A stretch of DNA of 11,877 bases, taken from contig JBBQTQ010000083.1 in assembly GCA_038213135.1 (NCBI GenBank), positions 1-11,877 of the forward strand. Reading direction: 5' to 3'. Under the pieces are notes generated by a model, which saw only the letters and a list, made by a program, of their open reading frames with translations, was not told where the DNA came from and made no database searches. This DNA comes from JBBQTQ01 sp038213135. Its GTDB lineage: Bacteria; Actinomycetota; Thermoleophilia; Gaiellales; Gaiellaceae. The translations under genes were made by a program, and so were the position numbers. The first letter of the stretch is position 1; every line of letters starts with the position of its first letter. Below, in pieces: positions 5,639-10,531 of this stretch.

Positions 5639-6944
5639 GGACTACCTCCTCCTTTCGGACGAGCCCGCGGAGCCGCTCGAAGACGGTGTCCACGTGCCGG
5701 GTGTACGAAGCGAGATCGAAGACCTGGGTGAGCTCGACGCGGGCCGCGATCTCGGGATCGGCTGCGACGAGCTCCGGGAAGTCGCGCCCTTCGTCCCAGG
5801 CCTGCATCGCGTGGCGCTGGACGAGCCGGTAGGCATCGTCGCGCGCAAGCCCCGATTCGACGAGCGCGAGCAGCAGCCGCTGGCTGAAGAAGAGCCCGTG
5901 GCTCGCGTCGAGGTTCTCGCGCATCCGCTCGGGCCGGACGACGAGCCCGGAGACGAGCCAGGTGAAACGGTCGAGCATGTAGTCGAGCGCGAGGAACGAA
6001 TCGGGGAGGACAACCCGCTCGGCGGAGGAGTGCGAGATGTCGCGCTCGTGCCAGAGCGCGACGTTCTCCAGCCCGACGACCGAGGCCGCGCGCACGACGC
6101 GCGCAAGGCCGCAGATCCGCTCGGCCGTGATCGGGTTGCGCTTGTGCGGCATCGCCGAGGAGCCCTTCTGGCCCTTGCCGAACGGCTCCTCGATCTCCCG
6201 TACCTCGGTTCGCGCGAGGTGCCTGATCTCGGTGGCGAACTTGTCGAGCGACGAGGCGAGCAGCGCGAGCGACGAGAGCAGCTCGGCGTGCCGGTCGCGC
6301 TGCAGGATCTGCGTCGAGACCGGCGCCGGCTCGAGGCCCAGGCGCTCGCAGGCGAGCCGCTCGAGCTCCGGGTCGGTGGCCGAGTAGGTGCCGACCGCGC
6401 CGGAGAGCTTGCCGACCCGCATGCCCTCGAGCGAGCGCTCGAGACGCGTGCGGCCGCGGTCGAGCTCGAACACCCAGCCGGCGAGCTTCAAGCCGAAGGT
6501 CGTCGGCTCGGCGTGTACGCCGTGCGTGCGGCCGATCGTCAGCGTGGAGCGTTGCTCTTCGGCGCGCGCCGTGACGGCCACGATGGCCGCGTCGACTCCT
6601 TCCAGGAGGAGGGCGCCGGCCTCCCGGACCTGCAGTGCGAGCGCGGTGTCGACCACGTCCGAGGAGGTCAACCCGTAGTGGAACCACCGTCCCGCGTCGC
6701 CGAGTTGCTCGGCGACCGCATCGACGAACGCGGCGACGTCGTGGTTCGTGACGCGCTCGATCTCGGCGACCCGCTCGGGTGACGGGGGTTGAGCTTCGTG
6801 CGCCTTCGCCGCTGCCTCGGCGGGCACGACTCCGAGCTCGGCCCAGGCAGCCAGCGCCGCGAGCTCGACCTCCAGCCACAGCGCGAGCTTGCGTTCCTCC
6901 GACCACACCCGGGCCATCGGGGGTCGCGAGTAGCGCGCAATCAC
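5631..6944 (-). CDS. purB: Adenylosuccinate lyase PurB
   Basis: Cleaves SAICAR to AICAR and adenylosuccinate to AMP, both releasing fumarate. From the GTG at 6944 it is 437 residues, beginning MIARYSRPPMARVWSEERKLALWLEVE, which aligns with the normal family start (IxRYSxxxM). The frame is open 14 codons further, to ATG 6986, but that extension has no family character. The fumarase/aspartase signature SSAMPHKRNP is at about 262-271. Other active-site segments are TSSDVVDTA (about 94-102) and GRTHGVHAEPTTFG (about 138-151, with the conserved His at 141). A 112-base gap holding two hairpins separates it from purE, so it may have its own start site. Its stop overlaps the purC start by eight bases. 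Confidence 0.96.
   Translation of the reverse strand: MIARYSRPPMARVWSEERKLALWLEVELAALAAWAELGVVPAEAAAKAHEAQPPSPERVAEIERVTNHDVAAFVDAVAEQLGDAGRWFHYGLTSSDVVDTALALQVREAGALLLEGVDAAIVAVTARAEEQRSTLTIGRTHGVHAEPTTFGLKLAGWVFELDRGRTRLERSLEGMRVGKLSGAVGTYSATDPELERLACERLGLEPAPVSTQILQRDRHAELLSSLALLASSLDKFATEIRHLARTEVREIEEPFGKGQKGSSAMPHKRNPITAERICGLARVVRAASVVGLENVALWHERDISHSSAERVVLPDSFLALDYMLDRFTWLVSGLVVRPERMRENLDASHGLFFSQRLLLALVESGLARDDAYRLVQRHAMQAWDEGRDFPELVAADPEIAARVELTQVFDLASYTRHVDTVFERLRGLVRKEEVVHA
5645..5655 (-). promoter_or_regulatory. Strong Shine-Dalgarno of purC
   Basis: Minus-strand AAAGGAGGAGG ends six bases before the purC ATG and lies inside the 3' coding part of purB. It is the clearest ribosome site in the window and contrasts with operon-head genes, which have none. 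It fixes the purC start. Confidence 0.8.
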
Positions 6945-6952
6945 TGATTTCG

Positions 6953-6958
6953 AGTCTA
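6953..6958 (-). promoter_or_regulatory. Candidate -10 hexamer for a leaderless purB transcript
   Basis: Minus-strand TAGACT (fits TANNNT) ends eight bases before the GTG start of purB. There is no Shine-Dalgarno in front of the GTG. The sequence 17 bases upstream (GGGATG) does not resemble a -35 box, so the promoter, if real, is weak or activator-dependent. Confidence 0.35.
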
Positions 6959-6982
6959 GCGGGGCGCCTTGACTACATCCCT

Positions 6983-6997
6983 CCACCTACGAGGTGG
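6983..6997. repeat. Small perfect hairpin upstream of purB
   Basis: CCACCT (6983-6988) and AGGTGG (6992-6997) flank a three-base loop ACG. On the left, CCCT (6979-6982) can extend the stem by pairing with AGGG (7002-7005) across a four-base bulge. Those bases belong to the neighbouring larger hairpin, so the two structures compete. Confidence 0.55.
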
Positions 6998-7000
6998 TGT

Positions 7001-7033
7001 GAGGGACAGGCCTAGAAACCAGGCCTGTCCCTC
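7001..7033. repeat. Perfect 13-bp palindromic hairpin repeat between purE and purB
   Basis: The arms GAGGGACAGGCCT (7001-7013) and AGGCCTGTCCCTC (7021-7033) are exact reverse complements around the seven-base loop AGAAACC. The hairpin starts 23 bases past the purE stop. It has no T-tract on either side, so it may be a factor-assisted terminator, an mRNA stabiliser or a dispersed palindromic element. Twelve bases of one arm recur at 11863-11874 upstream of purA, which favours a dispersed repeat. Confidence 0.75.
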
Positions 7034-7056
7034 GGTCTCAGCTCGCCGACCGCCTT

Positions 7057-7476
7057 TCAGGAGGTCAATATCCGCGCCGCCAAGATCGCCGCGTTCTTCG
7101 CGTTGTCGACGCCGACGCACGCCACCGGCACGCCCGGCGGCATCTGCACGATCGAGAGCAGCGCGTCGAGGCCGTCGAGGACGCTCTTCGAGGAGCGCAG
7201 CGGCACGCCGATCACCGGCAGATCCGTGTGCGCCGCGACGACCCCGGGCAGAGCTGCGGCGAGACCGGCGCCCGCGATCAGCACTCGCAGCCCGCGTTCG
7301 CGTGCGGTCGAGGCGTATTCCGCAACCTCACGCGGGTTGCGGTGGGCCGAGCGCACCTCGAATTCGTGCGCGATCCCGCGCTTCTCGAGCTCGTCTACCG
7401 CGTCTTGCATCCGCTCGCGATCGGACTCGGAGCCGACGAGGATGCCGACGAGAGGGGCGGAATCAGGCAAGGGCAA
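7057..7476 (-). CDS. purE: PurE, N5-CAIR mutase / AIR carboxylase catalytic subunit
   Basis: Produces CAIR. Visible motifs are GILVGSESD (11-19), VRSAHRNP with the catalytic-type His45, VIGVPLRSSKSVLDGLDALLSIVQMPPGVPVA, and NAKNAAILAARIL. The start is unclear: TTG 7476 or TTG 7470 are the only nearby options, both overlapping the purD end, and neither has a good ribosome site. Oddities: the glycine-rich loop reads AGAGLAAALPG where class I enzymes normally have AGAGGAAHLPG, and the protein ends just after RIL, about 15-20 residues earlier than usual. SAHRNP points to class I, which needs PurK, but no purK is nearby. Length is 139 residues from TTG 7476. Confidence 0.92.
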   Translation of the reverse strand: MPLPDSAPLVGILVGSESDRERMQDAVDELEKRGIAHEFEVRSAHRNPREVAEYASTARERGLRVLIAGAGLAAALPGVVAAHTDLPVIGVPLRSSKSVLDGLDALLSIVQMPPGVPVACVGVDNAKNAAILAARILTS

Positions 7477-8656
7477 GGTCGCGACGATAGCGGGCGCCGC
7501 TGAAGGAGACCCGCTCGGCCGCGCGGTAGGCGAGGTCGCGCGCCGCCGCGAGATCTGCGCCGACGCCGGTGACGTCGAGGATCCGGCCGCCATTCGTGAC
7601 CAGGCGGCCGTCGCGCTGGGCGGTGCCCGCGTGGAAGACGAGCGCACCGAGCGCCTCCGCGTCCTCGACGCCCTCGATTGGCGAGCCCGAGTCGCCGCTC
7701 TCCGGATAGTCGCCCGCGGCGACGACGACCGTCACGGCGGCGTCGCCGCCGGCGCCCAGCTCGACGCCTCCGAGATCCCCGCCGGCGGCCGCGGTCAACG
7801 CCGCGAGCAGGTCGCCACCGAGCAGCGGCAGGATCGATTGCGTCTCGGGATCGCCGAAGCGGCAGTTGAACTCGAGGACGCGCGGGCCGTCGGCGGTCAG
7901 CATGAGTCCGGCGTAGAGGAGGCCCACAAACGGCGTCCGACGACGCGCGAGCTCCTCGAGGACCGGCCGATGGACGGACTCGACCAGCTCCTCGACTCCG
8001 ATGTCGGGCACGGGCGAGTAGGCGCCCATGCCGCCGGTGTTCGCCCCTTCGTCGCCGTCGAGCGCGCGCTTGTAGTCGCGTGCCGGCGGCAGCGGCAGCG
8101 CTCGCGACCCGTCGCAGATCGCGAAGAGCGACAGCTCCTCGCCTTCGAGCAGCTCCTCGATCACGAGCGGACCGCCGATCGCCGCCGCAGCGGGCAGGGC
8201 GGCGTCGAGCTCGGCCTGGGTGCGACAGACGAAGACGCCCTTGCCCGCCGCCAGACCGTCCGCCTTGACGACGCAGGGCGGGCGAGCGACGGACATCGCC
8301 GCGGCGGTCGGGACACCGGCTGCCTGCATGACCTCCTTGGCGAAGCCCTTGGAGCCCTCGATCTGGGCGGCGGCTGCGCTCGGGCCGAAGACGGGGACGC
8401 CGCCGAGCCGGAGGTGGTCGGCGACGCCGGCGACGAGCGGCGCCTCCGGCCCGACCACGACGAGGTCGATCTCGAGCGCCCGGGCGAGCGCCAGCAGCCC
8501 TTCCGCATCGATCGGCCGAACCGGATGGCAGGAGCCGAGCCGCGCGATTCCCGGGTTGCCGGGTGCCGCGTGGAGCTCGGTGAGCAGCGGGCTGCGGCTG
8601 AGCGCCCACGCGAGCGCGTGCTCCCGGCCGCCCGAGCCGACGATCAGGACTCGCAT
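7463..8656 (-). CDS. purD: Phosphoribosylamine-glycine ligase PurD (GAR synthetase)
   Basis: Joins phosphoribosylamine and glycine with ATP. It is 397 residues, with the N-domain VLIVGSGGREHALAWAL (3-19) and APGNPG (31-36), VVVGPEAPLVAGVAD (66-80), the ATP-grasp region VVKADGLAAGKGV (129-141) and VIEELLEGEELS (165-176), ANTGGMGAYSPVPD (205-218), and EFNCRFGDPETQ (262-273) with metal-binding residues. It is shorter than the usual ~420-430 residues. The shortening lies mainly between AGVPTA and VVKADG, and before VIEELLEG. The ATG at 8656 fits the family start. It heads the purine run and diverges from the oxygenase gene, and purE overlaps its end. Confidence 0.96.
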   Translation of the reverse strand: MRVLIVGSGGREHALAWALSRSPLLTELHAAPGNPGIARLGSCHPVRPIDAEGLLALARALEIDLVVVGPEAPLVAGVADHLRLGGVPVFGPSAAAAQIEGSKGFAKEVMQAAGVPTAAAMSVARPPCVVKADGLAAGKGVFVCRTQAELDAALPAAAAIGGPLVIEELLEGEELSLFAICDGSRALPLPPARDYKRALDGDEGANTGGMGAYSPVPDIGVEELVESVHRPVLEELARRRTPFVGLLYAGLMLTADGPRVLEFNCRFGDPETQSILPLLGGDLLAALTAAAGGDLGGVELGAGGDAAVTVVVAAGDYPESGDSGSPIEGVEDAEALGALVFHAGTAQRDGRLVTNGGRILDVTGVGADLAAARDLAYRAAERVSFSGARYRRDLALA

Positions 8657-8665
8657 CTCCGGGCG

Positions 8666-8694
8666 ATCCTATGCGCGCATTACGATCGTGGCGA
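8666..8694 (-). promoter_or_regulatory. Candidate promoter of purD
   Basis: Minus-strand TCGCCA (8694-8689; four of six to TTGACA), a 17-base spacer and TAGGAT (8671-8666; fits TANNNT). Nine bases separate the -10 from the purD ATG, implying a very short or absent leader. GGAG directly abuts the ATG, too close for normal ribosome binding. Confidence 0.45.
8681..8686 (+). promoter_or_regulatory. Candidate -10 hexamer for the DUF2236 gene
   Basis: TACGAT (fits TANNNT) ends eight bases before ATG 8695, fitting a leaderless mRNA. It lies inside the spacer of the opposing purD promoter, so the two promoters physically overlap. No -35-like box was found at 17-18 bases. Confidence 0.35.
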
Positions 8695-9525
8695 ATGGCC
8701 GAGGACGGGTACTTCCCGAAGGACAGCGCGCTTCGGATGATCGGTCGCGAGTCGGTGCTGCTGCTCGGCGGCGGCCGCGCGCTGCTGATGCAGGTCGCCC
8801 ATCCGCAGGTCGCCAACATCGTCCACGAGCACTCCGACTACGAGCGGAACCCTTGGGGTCGCCTCGCACGCACGATGGTCGGCCTCTACACCGTCGTGCA
8901 CGGGACTTGCGAGGAGGCCGACCGCGTCGCAGCACAGGTTCGCGCGGTGCACGCGCACATGCGCTGCGAGGATGGCGCGCGCTCGTATGCCGCCGGCGAT
9001 CCCGAGCTGATGCTGTGGGTGCACGCGACGCTCGTCGACACCGGTTTGACGATGTACGAGGCGTTCGTCGGGCCGCTCTCGGCCGCGGTCAAGGAAGCCT
9101 TTTACGCCGACATGACCCGCGCTGCCGAGCTGTACGGGATTCCGAGCGAGGTGCTGCCGCGGTCGTTCGTGGACTTCGAGGAATACCTGCGCTCGCAGCT
9201 GCGGGACGGCTCGCTGTGCGTCGGCCGCGAGGCGCGCGAGATCGCGCGGGTCGTTCTCCGGCCGCCGGTGCCGTTGCTGCTCCGGCCGGGCTTCGCGGCG
9301 ATCTCAAAGCTGACCGCGGCCTTGCTCCCGGTCGAGCTGCGCGAGCAGTACGGCATCTCCGGCGGGCCGACGAGCCGGCTGGCGCTTGCCGCCGCCGCCC
9401 GCACGGCTCGGCACCTGCTGCTGCCGATGTTGCCGACGCGCCTGCGCTCGCTCGAGCCTCGTGCCGGTCACCCGGTCTCGAGCGTGGCGTCGCTACGGCT
9501 GCTCGCCGCGCTCGGCGCCGCCTGA
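8695..9525 (+). CDS. MpaB / DUF2236 oxygenase-family protein
   Basis: A 276-residue protein of the family that includes the fungal oxygenase MpaB and is related to the catalytic domain of latex-clearing protein (rubber oxygenase); related enzymes are heme-dependent. Landmarks are LLLGGGRALLMQVAHPQVANIVHEHSDYERNPWGRL (22-57, with the conserved His36 and HSDY), an internal VHAHM, and DPELMLWVHATLVDTGL (102-118, with His110). The remainder is helical and Ala/Leu-rich, as in the family, with no signal peptide. ATG 8695 is preferred over ATG 8671 because family-like sequence begins there and because of the upstream -10 candidate. The substrate is unknown; nothing next to it (purine genes, kinase-like gene) suggests one. 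Confidence 0.82.
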   Translation: MAEDGYFPKDSALRMIGRESVLLLGGGRALLMQVAHPQVANIVHEHSDYERNPWGRLARTMVGLYTVVHGTCEEADRVAAQVRAVHAHMRCEDGARSYAAGDPELMLWVHATLVDTGLTMYEAFVGPLSAAVKEAFYADMTRAAELYGIPSEVLPRSFVDFEEYLRSQLRDGSLCVGREAREIARVVLRPPVPLLLRPGFAAISKLTAALLPVELREQYGISGGPTSRLALAAAARTARHLLLPMLPTRLRSLEPRAGHPVSSVASLRLLAALGAA

Positions 9526-9551
9526 GCGGATCTCCTAATTGCGGCGCCGAG
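9511..9551 (+). terminator. Stem-loop around the DUF2236 gene stop codon
   Basis: CTCGGCGCCGC (9511-9521) and GCGGCGCCGAG (9541-9551) form a perfect 11-bp stem with a 19-base loop containing the stop codon (9523-9525). A third GGCGCC at 9554-9559 can instead pair with 9543-9548 around a GAGAA loop. There is no T-tract. It is probably a transcript 3' structure for the upstream gene. Confidence 0.45.
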
Positions 9552-9583
9552 AAGGCGCCTCCCCGCGCCGGTCTCCTCAAGGT

Positions 9584-9754
9584 CTAGCGCTCGGGGCGCT
9601 CGCGCGCAGCCCGGATCTCTCGCTGCGGGCGGCGCTCCCGGGACTCGACGTCCAGGTCATTCCGGCCGACCGCTTCATACTTGCGGATGTCGATACGCCC
9701 GCCGATCTTGTCGCCGCCGGTCGCCGGATCGCGGCTCTCGAGGCCGCCCGCGAG
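9584..9754 (+). pseudogene. 5'-truncated remnant of a MobA/CofC-like nucleotidyltransferase
   Basis: This stretch translates, in frame with the following kinase-like gene, to a piece resembling the C-terminus of MobA/CofC-type nucleotidyltransferases: ALARSPDLSLRAALPGLDVQVIP and FILADVDTPADLVAAGRRIAALEA. The DVDTPADL phrase is the usual end signature of those proteins. The rest of such a protein (about 150 residues with the nucleotide-binding loop) is absent, and a stop TAA at 9536-9538 closes the frame upstream. Translation could begin only at TTG 9539, directly after that stop. I therefore read it as a decayed end joined to the next gene. The alternative is a true 330-residue fusion protein starting at 9539. 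Confidence 0.45.
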
Positions 9755-10531
9755 GTGGCCGCGGCGCACGGGCTCGCCTCGCACCCCCGGATCCTCGCGG
9801 ACTGGAACGACACGATCGTCCACCTGGCTCCGCATCCGATCGTCGCTCGTGTGGCCACGTCGGTGATTGCGTGGGACAAGGAGGCGACGTGCGCGCGCGA
9901 GCTCGCCGTTGCACGACACGCGCTCTTGCGCGGCGGGCCGGTCGCGGCGCCGTCCATGCTCCTGCCCGCGGGGCCGCACCGGGCGCACGGTCACGTGCTG
10001 ACCCTCTGGGAGCTCCTGGCGAACGAGCCGGGCGAGATCGATCCGGCCGAGGCCGGCCGCGCGCTGCGCTCATTGCACGATTCGCTGGCGGACTACGCGG
10101 GGCCGCTTCCCCATCTCGAGGAGCGGCTGGCTCGCACGGATAGGGCCGCGGACGACCTCCGCGCGCTGACACGAGGCGACCGAACCTTTCTGGCCGCCCG
10201 GTTTCGCAAGCTACGAGCCGAGGTATTCGTACGGCCGGCGAACGAGCGCGTCCTCCACGGCGGCGCCCATGACGGAAACCTCCTGCGGACGCCGGCCGGC
10301 CTGCGCTGGATCGACCTCGACACCGTCTGCCACGGCCCGCTTGAGTGGGATCTCGCGCATCTCGGCGAGGCCGCCGCCCAGGCCTTCCCGGAGAGAGATC
10401 TCGAGCTGCTTCGCGTCATGCGCCGGCTCGTCAGCGCGGAGGTCGCGATCTGGTGTTGGCAGAGCTACGGTCGCGCTCCCGAGGTGGACGAGGCCGCCCA
10501 CTTCCATCTCGAGCGTCTGCGCCGGAGCTAA
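9755..10531 (+). CDS. Aminoglycoside/choline-kinase-like phosphotransferase
   Basis: From GTG 9755 this is 258 residues; the frame extends back to TTG 9539 (330 residues) through the nucleotidyltransferase remnant. It resembles the APH family: DWNDTIVHLAPHPIVARVATS (nucleotide-binding lobe; Arg where Lys is frequent), HRAHGHVLTLWELL (hinge-like), AGRALRSLHDSLADYAGPLP, then VLHGGAHDGNLL and LRWIDLDTVCHGPLEWDLAHLG. The catalytic motif normally reads HGD or HGE; here it is HGG (Gly codon at 10262-10264), while the Asn and the metal-binding Asp of WIDLD are kept. Activity is therefore doubtful. The substrate is unknown and resistance should not be assumed. The gene ends four bases into the purA 3' end on the opposite strand. 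Confidence 0.78.
   Translation: MAAAHGLASHPRILADWNDTIVHLAPHPIVARVATSVIAWDKEATCARELAVARHALLRGGPVAAPSMLLPAGPHRAHGHVLTLWELLANEPGEIDPAEAGRALRSLHDSLADYAGPLPHLEERLARTDRAADDLRALTRGDRTFLAARFRKLRAEVFVRPANERVLHGGAHDGNLLRTPAGLRWIDLDTVCHGPLEWDLAHLGEAAAQAFPERDLELLRVMRRLVSAEVAIWCWQSYGRAPEVDEAAHFHLERLRRS

Noticed and set aside
5457..6782. A long plus-strand open frame (441 codons) opposite purB, and another of 627 codons at 5023-6906 on the minus strand
   Set aside because: Both are shadows of purB and purC in GC-rich DNA. Their translations are Arg/Ala/Gly/Pro-rich with no family signal, whereas PurB and PurC match fully.
6945..7056. A purine riboswitch in front of purB
   Set aside because: The gap holds two hairpins but none of the loop or junction sequences of known purine or PRPP aptamers that I can recognise.
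7103..8740. Long plus-strand open frame (545 codons) opposite purE and purD, and a 474-codon minus frame at 7395-8819
   Set aside because: They lack recognisable motifs and run antisense or out of frame to well-matched purD and purE.
8220..9587. 455-codon plus-strand frame across purD and the DUF2236 gene
   Set aside because: Arg-rich composition typical of a frame shadow; the DUF2236 frame carries the conserved residues.
9755..10531. Antibiotic-resistance aminoglycoside kinase
   Set aside because: It belongs only to the broad APH-like superfamily, has an altered catalytic motif and lies in a housekeeping neighbourhood; resistance cannot be supported.
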